Positions 1-9,534 of a stretch of DNA of 64,000 bases are shown here, one piece after another (the first letter of the stretch is position 1; every line of letters begins with the position of its first letter). Source of the stretch: Pseudorhodoferax aquiterrae (GTDB taxonomy: Bacteria > Pseudomonadota > Gammaproteobacteria > Burkholderiales > Burkholderiaceae_C); NCBI RefSeq assembly GCF_014652235.1, contig NZ_BMYK01000007.1, forward strand, positions 1-64,000, read 5' to 3'. The notes under the pieces are model-generated. The model ran no database searches. It was given only the letters and a program-made list of their open reading frames with translations, and was not told where the DNA came from. Made by a program: the position numbers and the translations under genes.

Positions 1-17
1 AAGTACCCACCAAAGAA

Positions 18-48
18 AATGCCAGTCAGCGCTTAACTGACTGGCATT
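18..48 (-). terminator. Rho-independent terminator after the lipoprotein gene
   Basis: Two perfect 12-base arms (AATGCCAGTCAG and its complement) enclose a 7-base loop. Read on the minus strand the stem is followed by a T-rich tract, TTTTCTTT. It lies about 45 bases past the stop codon at 93, so it probably ends the transcript of the minus-strand lipoprotein gene and perhaps of the whole operon behind it. Confidence 0.85.
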
Positions 49-92
49 GGGCCGGTGGCCCCCTTGCGGTGCGCGGCGCCTGCCGCCGAATG

Positions 93-2183
93 TCACTGCA
101 GCTTGAACAGCGCGGCCTTCTTGCTCACCTCGATCTGCTTGGGGCTGCGCGCCCACAGCTCCAGCATGTTGGCCGTGGTGCCGACGGCGTAGCGGCCCTG
201 GCCGCTGGCATCGCAGTGCTTGTCCGCCGAGGTCTGCGCAGAGCAGTAGATGATGGTTTTGCGCGCCGTGCTGGCCACGCCCGCAGTGTCATTGAAGCGT
301 GCGCCGTTCTGGCCCGCGGTGGTGCTGCCGAATGGCGCACGGCCCAGGATGCCGATGGAGGTCGGTGCCAGCGCTCCCGACGGGACGGTCCAGGCATCGC
401 CGCCGGCGTCGGTGTCGATGTAGGCCACCTCGGGGGTGTCGAACAGCGCGTAGCCGTTGGCCTGTGACTGCGCGACGAGCTCGGTGCGCAACGTGGGCGT
501 CAGCTCCGCGAACACGCGGCCGGTGCGGATCTCTCCGATGGTCTCGGCCCGGCGCACCGTGCGGTAGTACTGCACGACGTTGGGCACGCTGCTGTCCGCA
601 TGGAAGAACTCGATGGTCCAGACGCCGTTGTTGCCCAGCGCGGCGATCTGCGCCTCGGTGTACTGCGGCGTGGTGTAGACCAGGTTCTCCTTGTCCTGCG
701 GATTGCCGGCCAGTGCGGTGTCGCGGTAGGCGCCGGCCAGCCGCAGCACGGGCGAGCCGGTGGGCGTGACGCCGTCCGGTGCGATCGTGAGGTAGGACAG
801 TCCGGGCTGCGGCAGCATGGTCAGCGTCAAGCCGAGCGGCGAGGTCACCATCACCTTGCTGAAGATGGACACGCCATTGGCGGTACGGTTGTCGACCTGG
901 ATGTTGTAGCCCGTGGTGTAGTAGCTGAATGCCGGCGTGTTGAGCAGGTCGCGGTCTTCCGAGAAAGGCCGGATCGTCACCGGGTAGGTGTTGCTGTTGC
1001 CCACCAGGCGCAGCGTGCCGTCGGCATCGGCATGCGCGGCGAGCAGGTCGAAGTCCTGGTTGCCGACCGTGTCGACCCACTTGTAGCTGATGACCATGTC
1101 GCCGTTGGCGCGGAAAAACTCCACCTCGCCGGGCGTCCACTGCAGGCCCGTGGCGCCGTAGCGGAACAGGCTCGCGAAGGCGCCGCCGTTGTTGGCGTTG
1201 CGGCCCACGCCGACCTTGTTGGAGAGGAAGGTGGCCGGGTCGCTGTTCTGGAACAGCCCACGGCAGACCGCGGCCTTCACGTTGCTGGCAGTGCCGATGG
1301 CGCTGGTCGTGTCGCTGGTCGCGCTGTCGACCCGCTGCGTGAGCGGCAGCGCGTAGCAGTCGTTCAGCCGCTTGAAGAGGTCGGCCACCCTGGACGGCGC
1401 GGGTACTGGCGCCAGCGCCGCCACGACGGCGCTGGAGACCGTCGGGAGCGTCGCGTCGCTGCTGCTGAACTTCAGTGGTTCGGGCTGCGCGCCCGCGTCC
1501 GTCGGGACGGTCTTGACCGTCACCTCGATGTTGGCGGCCGTGCCGCTGGGCTGCACGGTCACCGAGATGCTGTCGAGCAGCTTGTCCTGCCCGGTGCCGT
1601 CGGCCGTGAGTGCACCGGCGATGGGGTCGATCGTGAGGCCCAGCGCGGTGAGCAGCGGCTGCAGCGCGGCCAGCAGCGCGCTGGACTGGGCCTGCAGTGC
1701 AGCTGCCGTGACCGACTGGGGCGCGGCGGCCAGCTTGGAGGGATCGCCGTTGGGCGCCAGCCGCGCGGCGATGATGGTCGTCAGCGGCGTGACGTTGGCA
1801 CGTGTGTCGCCCGTGGCCGCCGTGGCGCTGTAGAGCATCTGGTCGTCCCTGGCCGCGCGCAGCACGAGCGGCCGTGCTGCGGTGGGCGCCAGCGTGCAGC
1901 TGAAGCTGCCGTCGGCGGCGGTGGTGGTCTCGCAGACGCTTGCGCCGCTGGCATCGGTCACCTGCAGCGCCGCACCGGCGAACGGTGCCCCGGTGGCGGC
2001 CGTGCCGGTCAGCGTCGTGGCGACCGGTGCAGGCGGTTCGGGTTCCGGCTCCGGATCGTCGCCGCTTCCACCGCCGCCGCAGGCGACCAGCGCCGCTGCT
2101 GCGCCGAGGCTGGTCAAGGCCCAGCGCAGGCGGCCGGGGAAGGGGCTGCGCTGCGCAGCTTCTCGGGATACACCGTTCGTCAT
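93..2183 (-). CDS. putative outer-membrane or periplasmic lipoprotein of unknown function
   Basis: The 696-residue product starts with a basic, hydrophobic signal peptide ending in a lipobox-like LVAC (Cys35), followed by Gly/Ser/Asp and a Pro-Glu linker. This is a common design for exported lipoproteins in Burkholderiales. Residues of about 55-115 resemble a small beta-sandwich (carboxypeptidase-regulatory-like) repeat; the remainder is Thr/Ala-rich and I recognise no catalytic motif. The start at 2183 is chosen because GAGGAG lies just upstream; the frame stays open further upstream but without a better start. It follows the Bug gene by 101 bases on the same strand, so it may be last in that operon. 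No function is assigned. Confidence 0.8.
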   Translation of the reverse strand: MTNGVSREAAQRSPFPGRLRWALTSLGAAAALVACGGGGSGDDPEPEPEPPAPVATTLTGTAATGAPFAGAALQVTDASGASVCETTTAADGSFSCTLAPTAARPLVLRAARDDQMLYSATAATGDTRANVTPLTTIIAARLAPNGDPSKLAAAPQSVTAAALQAQSSALLAALQPLLTALGLTIDPIAGALTADGTGQDKLLDSISVTVQPSGTAANIEVTVKTVPTDAGAQPEPLKFSSSDATLPTVSSAVVAALAPVPAPSRVADLFKRLNDCYALPLTQRVDSATSDTTSAIGTASNVKAAVCRGLFQNSDPATFLSNKVGVGRNANNGGAFASLFRYGATGLQWTPGEVEFFRANGDMVISYKWVDTVGNQDFDLLAAHADADGTLRLVGNSNTYPVTIRPFSEDRDLLNTPAFSYYTTGYNIQVDNRTANGVSIFSKVMVTSPLGLTLTMLPQPGLSYLTIAPDGVTPTGSPVLRLAGAYRDTALAGNPQDKENLVYTTPQYTEAQIAALGNNGVWTIEFFHADSSVPNVVQYYRTVRRAETIGEIRTGRVFAELTPTLRTELVAQSQANGYALFDTPEVAYIDTDAGGDAWTVPSGALAPTSIGILGRAPFGSTTAGQNGARFNDTAGVASTARKTIIYCSAQTSADKHCDASGQGRYAVGTTANMLELWARSPKQIEVSKKAALFKLQ

Positions 2184-2284
2184 GGTCACTCCTCCTCGCA
2201 TGGTTGTTGCAAAGCGTGAAGAAGTGTGCGCGGTGCCATCCCCCGGTCGCATCATCCAAATGAACGATGGCGAGGCGGCCGCGT

Positions 2285-3280
2285 TCAGTCCAGCGCAATG
2301 CCCTCGGACTGGATCACGGCGCCCCAGGCCGGCACCTCGGCCGCGATGCGTTTGGCGAACGCAGCCGGGTCGCGCATCGTGAGCTCGCCCTGCGCACTCA
2401 GCGCTGCCTTGGCCTTCCCATCGGTCAGCAGGCCCTGGGCCGCGCTGTTGAGCCGGGCGACGGTCTGCGGCGGCGTGCCGGCGGGAACCAGCAGGCCGAT
2501 CCAGAAGGCCACGTTGAAGTCCGGGATGCCGGCCTGCTCCATGGTCGGCACCTCGGGCAGCAGCGCGATGCGCTGCGGGGAGGTCACGGCCAGCGCCTTG
2601 AGCTTGCCGGCCTGGATGTGCGGCACGGCGGTCAGCACGTCGAAGGAGCTGTTGAGTTCGCCTGCGATGGTCGCCAGCTGCGCCTGCGCCGTGCTCTTGT
2701 AGGGCACGTGCGTGGTGTTGATCTTGGCGCGGTTGTTCAGCATCGCGTAGCTCAGGTGGGCGATGTTGCCCGCGCCCGGCGAGCCGTAGCTGATCGCGCC
2801 CGGGTTGCGGCGCGCGTACTGCACGAGGTCGGCCACGGTGGCGATGCCGTTCTTGCCGGCCCATTCGGGGTTGGCCGTGAGGATGAAGGGCGCCTCCAGC
2901 ACCATGGTCACGGGTGCGAGGTCGGCCGTCTTGTAGCTGAGCTTGCGGTAGAGCTGCGGGTTGATCGTGATGCTGCTGGAGTTGGTCAGCAGCAGCGTGT
3001 AGCCGTCGGGCGCGGCGCGCGCGGCCTCGGACACGCCGATCACGCCGTTGGCGCCGACCTTGTTCTCCACGACCACGGGCTGGCCCAGGGAGCGGCCCAG
3101 GGTGTCGGCCACCACGCGGGCCACGGTGTCGGTGAACGAGCCGGCCGGGAAGGGCACGATCATGCGGACCGGCTTGCTGGGCCAGGCGTCCTGGGCCTGG
3201 ACGGGCAGCGCGGCGGCGCAGGCCAGCGCGAGCGCCAGCTGCAGTGTGTTGCGACGGGAAGGGGGATTGGCGTGTCTCAT
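2285..3280 (-). CDS. Bug-family (TTT) solute-binding protein
   Basis: The 331-residue periplasmic protein has a Sec signal peptide (about residues 1-30, cleaved near VQAQ) and the Bug-family hallmarks WPSKPVRMIVPFPAG, a GANG loop in the first lobe, and APDGYTLLL. Family members bind carboxylates such as aromatic acids, dicarboxylates or tricarboxylates and deliver them to a TctAB membrane pair. No TctAB genes are in the window, which is usual for these orphan receptors. AGGAGA lies a few bases before the ATG. It sits 26 bases after the CoA-transferase gene, so its ligand is probably the acid that this transferase and the carboxylase process. That link is inference. Confidence 0.92.
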   Translation of the reverse strand: MRHANPPSRRNTLQLALALACAAALPVQAQDAWPSKPVRMIVPFPAGSFTDTVARVVADTLGRSLGQPVVVENKVGANGVIGVSEAARAAPDGYTLLLTNSSSITINPQLYRKLSYKTADLAPVTMVLEAPFILTANPEWAGKNGIATVADLVQYARRNPGAISYGSPGAGNIAHLSYAMLNNRAKINTTHVPYKSTAQAQLATIAGELNSSFDVLTAVPHIQAGKLKALAVTSPQRIALLPEVPTMEQAGIPDFNVAFWIGLLVPAGTPPQTVARLNSAAQGLLTDGKAKAALSAQGELTMRDPAAFAKRIAAEVPAWGAVIQSEGIALD

Positions 3281-3306
3281 CTCGGTCTCCTGGGGTTGTG
3301 GTGTCG

Positions 3307-5736
3307 TCAGGCCGCGGTGCGGCCGGTTTTGGGCCGCGCGCTGCGGCCCGTGATGGCGCGCTGTTCCAGTGCGGCCAGCTGCGCGGGCGTGAGGCCCAGC
3401 CGCTCGCCCAGCACCTGGGCCGTGTGCTCGCCCAGGGTGGGGGCGACCTGGCGGATCGGCAGCGGCCGTCCGTCCTGGCGCAACGGCGTGCTGCCGCTGA
3501 GGTAGTGGCCCACGTGTGCGCGCTCCAGCCGTTGCCAGAAGCCGCGCGCCCGCAGGTGGGGGTCGTCCATGAGGCGCGGGATGGAGCGCACGACGCCGGC
3601 GCTGACGCCGGCCTGCTGCAGTTCCTGCATGGCCGTGTCGGCGCTGCGCGTGGCGGCCCAGGCCGCCACGGCCGCGTCGAGCCGGTCCTGCTGCGCGCGC
3701 CGGCCCGGCGCCTGCAGCAGCCCGGCATCCGCCGCGAGGTCCGGCCGGCCGAGCACGCCGCACAGCGCCTGCCACTGGGCATCGGTGCGCACGCTCGCGA
3801 CGAGCCAGTCGTCCGGTCCCGCGCAGCGCCAGCAGCCGTGCGGCGCGTGCAGCGGGTGGCGGTTGCCCTGGCGCTGCGCCACCGCGCCATGGACCGACTG
3901 CTCCAGCACGAAGGGTGCGGCCATGGGCAGCATGGCCTCGACCTGCGACAGGTTCAGGAGCATGCCCTGGCCGGTGTCGCGCTGCACGCAAAGCGCCAGC
4001 AGCAAGGCCGCGCCCGCGTTGAGCCCACCCACCGGATCGCCGTAGGCGTAGGAGGTCATGGCCGGCGGCCCGTCCGGGTGGCCGGTGTGCAGCGGCAGCC
4101 CGCTTGCCTGCTCCAGCGTGCCGCCATAGGCCCGCGTGTCGCTCCAGGCATTGCCCAGGCCGAAGGCCGGCATGGAGACCATGACCAGGCGCGGGTTGAC
4201 CTTGCGCAGCGCGGCATCGTCCAGCCCGAGCTTGGGCAACACCTCGGCCGAGTAGTTCTCGACCACCGCATCGGCCTGGGCCACGAGCTGCAGCAGCAGC
4301 TGGCGGCCTTCGGGCCGCGCCAGGTCCAGCGTGATGCCGCGCTTGTTGCGGTTCATGAGGTTGAAGTTGGCATTCTTCTCGTACAGCCGCTCGCGGTAGA
4401 ACTCCTCAGTGAAGTTGGCACCGCGCCACCAGTCCGGGTAGACCGTGCTTTCGACCTTGACGACCTCGGCCCCCAGGTCGGCCGCCGTCCGCGCGGCCAG
4501 CGGGCCGGCCCAGCCCATGGTCAGGTCGACGATGGTGGTGCCTTGCAGCGGCAGGCCGTGCGCGGTGCCGGATGCGCGCACCGGCAGGTGCAGGAGCCCT
4601 GCGCCGCGGTAGTGCGCGTTGTCGGCGCCGCGTGCAGGCGCCGCGCCACCGCGCAGCGGGCCGGCCGCACCCAGGCGCAGCGGGACGATGGGGCCTTCGC
4701 AACGCGCCGCGCCTGCCGTGACGGGCACGAAGGCGTGGCGCTGGCGGTGCACGTCCTGCGCCAGCAGCTCGGCCATAGTGGGCACCAGCACCGTGGGGTG
4801 CTTGCGCGCACCCAGGTCCGCGAACCACTGCTGCGCGGTGCGGGTGCGCAGCGCGTCGCGCAGCATGGCGTCGATCTCGTCGGCGCGTGCCATGCGTTCG
4901 GCGCCGTTGGCGTAGCGCGGATCGTGCGCGAGTTCGGGCCGGCCAATGGCCTCGCACAGGGCCACCCATTGCGGCAGCGTGTGCGTGAAGATGCCGATCC
5001 AGCCCTCGGCCGTGGCGTAGATGCCGGTCGGGTGCGTGCCGCAGAAGCGGTTCACGCCCAGGCGCGGCGCGTGGCGGCCGTCCTGCACCATGCCGGCTTC
5101 CATCTCGACCGTGTGGAACACCGCCTCATGCACGCTCAGCACGTAGCGGCGGCTGCCGTGCGCGCGGCCCATCCAGGCCGCCACCGCGGCCGAAAAGGCC
5201 ATGAGACCCGCGGCGATACCGGTTTGCAGCTCGTGCGGCATGTGCGGCGGTCCCTCGACGGGGCCGCTGTTGAACACCGCGCCCGACAGCGCGCGGCAGA
5301 CGGCCTCGGAACCCGTGTAGGCGCTGTAGGGACCATCCTCGCCGAACCAGGTGAAGACGATCTCCACCGCCGGCGGCGCCGCGCCCGCGATGGGCCGCTC
5401 CAGGACCGACAGGCCCGCGTCCAGTGCGCGTGCATCGAGCACCACGTCGCAGGTCTGCGCCAGCCGCTCCAGCCAGCCGGCATCGGCGACCGGGTCGGCC
5501 GCCACGCTGCGCTTGTTGGTGTGGAGCCAGGCCCACAGCGCACTGCGCGGCTCCGATTCGCCGAGCAAGGGCGGCATGCGCTCCCAGGCGTCGCCGCCCG
5601 GCGCCTCGACCTTGACCACCTCGGCGCCGAAGTCCGCGAACAGCTTGCCCGTGTAGGCCAGCGCCGGCCCGGTGCCGATCTCCAGCACGCGCAGGCCGCG
5701 CAGCGCGAGCTGCGCCGCATCCGGCGCGCGGGCCAT
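3307..5736 (-). CDS. tandem family III (CaiB/BaiF) CoA-transferase
   Basis: The 809-residue protein holds two CaiB/BaiF units in a row, about residues 10-390 and 430-800; the usual family member has about 400. Such enzymes move CoA between carboxylates. The C-terminal unit keeps the DxxxG motif (AYGDPVGGLNAG) whose Asp forms the acyl anhydride in formyl-CoA transferase. The matching place in the N-terminal unit reads HELQTGIAAG, so Glu stands where Asp is expected. The ATG at 5736 has AGGGAGA upstream and is preferred to an ATG 15 bases earlier. The gene lies 20 bases after the carboxylase gene and probably activates the imported acid. The substrate is unknown. Confidence 0.9.
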   Translation of the reverse strand: MARAPDAAQLALRGLRVLEIGTGPALAYTGKLFADFGAEVVKVEAPGGDAWERMPPLLGESEPRSALWAWLHTNKRSVAADPVADAGWLERLAQTCDVVLDARALDAGLSVLERPIAGAAPPAVEIVFTWFGEDGPYSAYTGSEAVCRALSGAVFNSGPVEGPPHMPHELQTGIAAGLMAFSAAVAAWMGRAHGSRRYVLSVHEAVFHTVEMEAGMVQDGRHAPRLGVNRFCGTHPTGIYATAEGWIGIFTHTLPQWVALCEAIGRPELAHDPRYANGAERMARADEIDAMLRDALRTRTAQQWFADLGARKHPTVLVPTMAELLAQDVHRQRHAFVPVTAGAARCEGPIVPLRLGAAGPLRGGAAPARGADNAHYRGAGLLHLPVRASGTAHGLPLQGTTIVDLTMGWAGPLAARTAADLGAEVVKVESTVYPDWWRGANFTEEFYRERLYEKNANFNLMNRNKRGITLDLARPEGRQLLLQLVAQADAVVENYSAEVLPKLGLDDAALRKVNPRLVMVSMPAFGLGNAWSDTRAYGGTLEQASGLPLHTGHPDGPPAMTSYAYGDPVGGLNAGAALLLALCVQRDTGQGMLLNLSQVEAMLPMAAPFVLEQSVHGAVAQRQGNRHPLHAPHGCWRCAGPDDWLVASVRTDAQWQALCGVLGRPDLAADAGLLQAPGRRAQQDRLDAAVAAWAATRSADTAMQELQQAGVSAGVVRSIPRLMDDPHLRARGFWQRLERAHVGHYLSGSTPLRQDGRPLPIRQVAPTLGEHTAQVLGERLGLTPAQLAALEQRAITGRSARPKTGRTAA

Positions 5737-5756
5737 GCTGTCTCCCTGCATCGCGC

Positions 5757-8700
5757 TCACCACGCGTCCACGAAGCCGCGGCGCGCACGCTGGCCGCGCA
5801 GCGCGGCCGAGGCGATGCCCTTGGCGATCCACTGGCGAGTCTGCGCCGGGTCGATCACGGCGTCGATCTCCACGGCCGCGGCGGTCGAGATCGCATGGCC
5901 ACGCTCGTAGGCCTGGGCCACGAGGCGCTCGTACAGCGCGCGCCGCTCGGGGCCGTCCGGCACCGCCTCCAGCTCCTTCTTGAAGCCCAGCGTGATCGCG
6001 CCCTCCAGCCCCATGGGCCCGAACTCGCCCGTGGGCCAGGAGATGGTGAAGCTGGCCGAGCGGAAGCCACCCCCGGCCATGGCCATGGCGCCCAGGCCGT
6101 AGCCCTTGCGCAGCGTCACGGCCAAGAGGGCCACGCGCAGCTTGGCCGCGACCAGGAACATGCGCGAGACATGGCGCACCTGGGCTTTGGCTTCGACCTC
6201 GGGGCCGACCATGAAGCCGGGCGTGTCGATCAGCGAGACGATGGGCAGGCCGTGCGCATCGCACAACTGCATGAAGCGCGCCGCCTTGTCGGCCGCGTCG
6301 GCGTCGATGGCGCCGCCCAGGTGGTGCGGGTTGTTGGCCATGATGCCCACGGGCTGGCCTTCCACGCGCGCCAGCGCCGTGTGGATTCCGAGGCCGAAGC
6401 CGCCGCGCAGCATCAGCACGCTGCCGCTGTCGGCGATGCCCTCGATGGCGCGGCGCGTGTCGTACACGCGCAGCCGGTTCTCGGGCACGACCTGGCGCAG
6501 CCGCAGCGGGTCGGGCGCGCTCCAGTGCTGCAGCGGCCCCTGGAACATCGAGAGGTAGTGCTTGGCCGCCTGCACGGCCTGGGCTTCGTTGTCGACCAGC
6601 ACGTCGATCACGCCATTGGCGTACTGCACGGGCGCGGGCCCCACGTCCTCGGGCCGGTAGATGCCCAGGCCGCCGCCTTCGATCATGGCCGGGCCGGCCA
6701 TGCCGATGTTGGCCGAGCGGTCCGCGATGATCACGTCGCAGCAGCCCAGGAAGGCCGCGTTGCCCGCGAAGCAGCGGCCCGATACCACGCCGACCACGGG
6801 CACCTGGCCCGACAGGTCGGCAAAGGCCGCGAAAGAGGGCTGGTACAGGCCCGAGACGGAGGGAAAGTCCACGTCGCCGGGCCGCCCGCCGCCGCCTTCG
6901 GCCAGCAGCACGAGCGGCAACTCGTCGCGCAGCGCCACCTCGACGATGCGGTCGGTCTTGATGTGGTTGCGCTTGCCCTGGGTGCCGGCCAGCACGGTGG
7001 CGTCGTAGGCCATCACGGCGCTCTGCGCGCGGTCCTTGGCGACGACCGCGCCGTTGATGCTGCCGATGCCGGTGATGAGGCCGTCGGCCGGCGTGTTGGC
7101 GATCAGGTCGGCCTGGCTGCGCCGGCTGGCCTGGGCCGCGAGCGCGAGGGCGCCGTACTCGACGAAGCTGTCGGCGTCCACCAGGTCGGCGAGGTTCTCA
7201 CGCGCCGTGCGTTGGCCGCGTGCGCGCCGGCGCGCCACGGCTTCGGGGCGGGCCGCGTCGTAGAGCGGAGCGTGGCGGTCGAGCACGCGTTGCAGGTCCG
7301 GGCGGATGGCGCTGGGGTCGGTGGCCGCGCTGGCCTGCACCGTGGCGACGTCGAGTTCGGCCGGCTCCAGCAGCACGAGGATCTGGCCTTCGGTGGCCTG
7401 CGCGCCGGGCGCCAGCTGCACGGCCAGCACGCGGCCGGCGGCCTCGGCGGCGACGCTGTGCTCCATCTTCATGGCGTCGAGCACGGCCACGGTCTGGCCC
7501 GGCTGCACGAGCGTGCCCGGTGCGACGGAGACTTCGACGACACGGCCGCTCAGCGGCGCGCGCACGGCAAGCGTGCCGGCCGGCGCGGCCTGTTCGGCGT
7601 GCGCCGTGGGCTCGGCCGTGGCAGCGGTGGCCAGCCCCAGGGCTGCGTCGCGGGCGCGTTCTGCTTCGGCGATGGCGGCGGCCGTGGCCAGCAGTTCGGG
7701 CGCGATCGCTTCGAAGTGGCGCGTGTGCACGTCCTGCGCGGCGAAGTCGGGCCGCGCCACGAGCGCGCGCAGCAGGTCCAGGTTGGTCGCGATGCCGGCG
7801 ATGCGGAACTCCGCCAGGCTGCGCTGCAGCCGCCGCACGGCGTCGCTGAACCGGGGGCTCTGGCTGGTCACGATGAGCTTGGCCAGCAGCGTGTCGAAGC
7901 TGGGCGGCGGTGCGTAGCCGGCGCTGCCGTGCGTGTCCACGCGCACGTCCGGACCGGCCGGCAGCTCGAAGCGCTCGAGCCGGCCGTGCGCGGGCCGGGC
8001 CTGGCCCTGTGCGTCGCTGGCCTCGGCGTTCACGCGCACCTGGATCGCGAAGCCGCGCGGCTGCGGCGGCGCGGCCGGGTCCAGGCCCAGCGCGCGCAGG
8101 CTGCGGCCGCCGGCCAGGCCCAGCTGCAAGGCGACCAGGTCCACGCCCGTGACCTGCTCGGTCACCGTGTGCTCCACCTGCAGGCGCGGATTCGCCTCGA
8201 TGAAGACGAAGCCGGTCTGCTGGCCGGCCGCGTTCTCCTCGACCAGGAATTCGAAGGTGCCGAGGCTCTGGTACTGCACGCGCCGCGCGAGCAGCCTGGC
8301 TGCGCCGACGATGCGCTCGCGCAGCGCGGCGTCGAGCACCGGGCTGGGCGCGATCTCCACGAGTTTCTGGAAGCGCCGCTGCAGCGTGCAGTCGCGCTCG
8401 CCCAGCGCCACGACGTCCTGGCCGTCGCCGGCGATCTGCACCTCGATGTGGCGCGCGCGGGCCACCAGGCGCTCGGCGTAGAGCGCGTCCACGCCGAAGG
8501 CGCTCGCGGCCTCGGAGCGGCAGCGCGCATAGGCCTGTTCCAGGTCCTCGCGGCGGTTCACCACACGCATGCCGCGTCCGCCGCCGCCGCCCACGGCCTT
8601 GATCACGATGCCGCTGCCGCCCTGGGCGTCGAAGAAGGCGGCGATCTCCTCCAGGGAGGCGGCGCCGGCCGTGGCGGGCATGACCGGCACCTCGCAGCTG

Positions 8701-9065
8701 CGCGCCAGCGCCAGCGCGCGGCCCTTGTCGCCGAACAGCGCGAGCTGCTCCATTGTGGGGCCGACGAAGCGGATGCCGGCGTCCGCGCAGGCCTGGGCGA
8801 AGTCGGCGCGCTCGCTCAGGAAGCCGTAGCCCGGGTGCACGGCGTCGCAGCCCGTGGCGCGGGCCGCGGCCAGCATGGCATCGATGTCGATGTAGGCGGC
8901 CGGGCCGCTGGCGGCCAGCGCATGGGCCTCGTCGGCCAGCAGGCGGTGGCGCGCGGCGGCGTCGTCCTGGGCATAGACGGCCACGCTGGCGATGCCGAGG
9001 TCGCGCGCGGCACGCTGCACGCGCAGCGCAATCTCGCCGCGGTTGGCGATGAGCAGCTTGTTCAA
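5757..9065 (-). CDS. single-chain biotin-dependent acyl-CoA carboxylase
   Basis: One 1102-residue chain carries a biotin carboxylase domain (about 1-450: LLIANRGEIA, the glycine-rich ATP-grasp loop GGGGGRGM, and EANPRLQVEHTVTE), a biotin carrier segment with the biotinyl lysine at 533 in DAMKMEHS, and a carboxyltransferase domain (about 590-1102, with the paired crotonase-like halves). This is the order of single-chain long-chain-acyl-CoA carboxylases rather than split Acc or Pcc enzymes. The predicted start is TTG at 9065, preceded at good spacing by AGGAGA; no ATG fits the conserved N-terminus. It follows the thioesterase gene by 35 bases. The acyl-CoA substrate cannot be read from sequence; the neighbouring CoA-transferase suggests a catabolic role. 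Confidence 0.92.
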   Translation of the reverse strand: MNKLLIANRGEIALRVQRAARDLGIASVAVYAQDDAAARHRLLADEAHALAASGPAAYIDIDAMLAAARATGCDAVHPGYGFLSERADFAQACADAGIRFVGPTMEQLALFGDKGRALALARSCEVPVMPATAGAASLEEIAAFFDAQGGSGIVIKAVGGGGGRGMRVVNRREDLEQAYARCRSEAASAFGVDALYAERLVARARHIEVQIAGDGQDVVALGERDCTLQRRFQKLVEIAPSPVLDAALRERIVGAARLLARRVQYQSLGTFEFLVEENAAGQQTGFVFIEANPRLQVEHTVTEQVTGVDLVALQLGLAGGRSLRALGLDPAAPPQPRGFAIQVRVNAEASDAQGQARPAHGRLERFELPAGPDVRVDTHGSAGYAPPPSFDTLLAKLIVTSQSPRFSDAVRRLQRSLAEFRIAGIATNLDLLRALVARPDFAAQDVHTRHFEAIAPELLATAAAIAEAERARDAALGLATAATAEPTAHAEQAAPAGTLAVRAPLSGRVVEVSVAPGTLVQPGQTVAVLDAMKMEHSVAAEAAGRVLAVQLAPGAQATEGQILVLLEPAELDVATVQASAATDPSAIRPDLQRVLDRHAPLYDAARPEAVARRRARGQRTARENLADLVDADSFVEYGALALAAQASRRSQADLIANTPADGLITGIGSINGAVVAKDRAQSAVMAYDATVLAGTQGKRNHIKTDRIVEVALRDELPLVLLAEGGGGRPGDVDFPSVSGLYQPSFAAFADLSGQVPVVGVVSGRCFAGNAAFLGCCDVIIADRSANIGMAGPAMIEGGGLGIYRPEDVGPAPVQYANGVIDVLVDNEAQAVQAAKHYLSMFQGPLQHWSAPDPLRLRQVVPENRLRVYDTRRAIEGIADSGSVLMLRGGFGLGIHTALARVEGQPVGIMANNPHHLGGAIDADAADKAARFMQLCDAHGLPIVSLIDTPGFMVGPEVEAKAQVRHVSRMFLVAAKLRVALLAVTLRKGYGLGAMAMAGGGFRSASFTISWPTGEFGPMGLEGAITLGFKKELEAVPDGPERRALYERLVAQAYERGHAISTAAAVEIDAVIDPAQTRQWIAKGIASAALRGQRARRGFVDAW

Positions 9066-9100
9066 GAAAGTCTCCTGTGTTGTCGTGTGGAAGAGGAAGC

Positions 9101-9523
9101 TCAGGCGGCCGGGCGCGCGACCAGCTTGAAGACGGCCCGCGCGACGGCCACCACGGTGCCGGCCGCATCGACGATCTCGCCCTCGCAGAAGGCCAGCGAC
9201 TTGCCGCGCCGCGTGCAGCGGCCGACCACGGTGAGGTCGCTGCGCGCGGGTTCGTAGAAGTGGGTCGTCATGTCCACGGTGATGACGCCCAGGCGCTGCG
9301 GGTCGTGGGCGCGCGCCGCGCCGCTCAGCGTGAAGTCCAGTGCGCTCATGAGCGTGCCGCCATGGATGTCGCCGCGGCTGTTGACGAGGTCGGGCCGCAT
9401 GGCCAGCAGCGTGCGGCACTGGTCGTTGTCCATCAGGAGCGGGCGCAGGCCGATGTGTTCCATGAACGGGATCTCGAGCCCGAAGTAGCTCACCGCGTCG
9501 CGGGTGGTGGAGGGTGTGGTCAT
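9101..9523 (-). CDS. PaaI-type hotdog-fold thioesterase
   Basis: The 140-residue protein matches small hotdog thioesterases of the PaaI/YbgC-like group. It has the helix-start motif NSRGDIHGGTLMSALDF and a C-terminal strand pattern ending in ARAVFKLV. It probably hydrolyses an acyl-CoA intermediate or rescues CoA when the pathway stalls. The ATG at 9523 is chosen for homology to similar proteins; no clear ribosome-binding site precedes it. A GTG at 9562 in the same frame is possible but would start upstream of the predicted promoter. It is the first gene of the carboxylase operon. Confidence 0.85.
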   Translation of the reverse strand: MTTPSTTRDAVSYFGLEIPFMEHIGLRPLLMDNDQCRTLLAMRPDLVNSRGDIHGGTLMSALDFTLSGAARAHDPQRLGVITVDMTTHFYEPARSDLTVVGRCTRRGKSLAFCEGEIVDAAGTVVAVARAVFKLVARPAA

Positions 9524-9534
9524 GCCATCAGCAT

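Noticed and set aside
2184-3890. Upstream extension of the lipoprotein frame across the Bug gene
   Set aside because: The frame is open only because of GC-rich codon bias. The Bug gene in another frame has clear homology and a ribosome-binding site, and the lipoprotein has a signal peptide at 2183.
5895-9257. Long plus-strand frame of over 1100 codons opposite the carboxylase gene
   Set aside because: Its product is rich in Arg, His, Gly and Ala with no recognisable domain. The minus strand encodes all carboxylase motifs.
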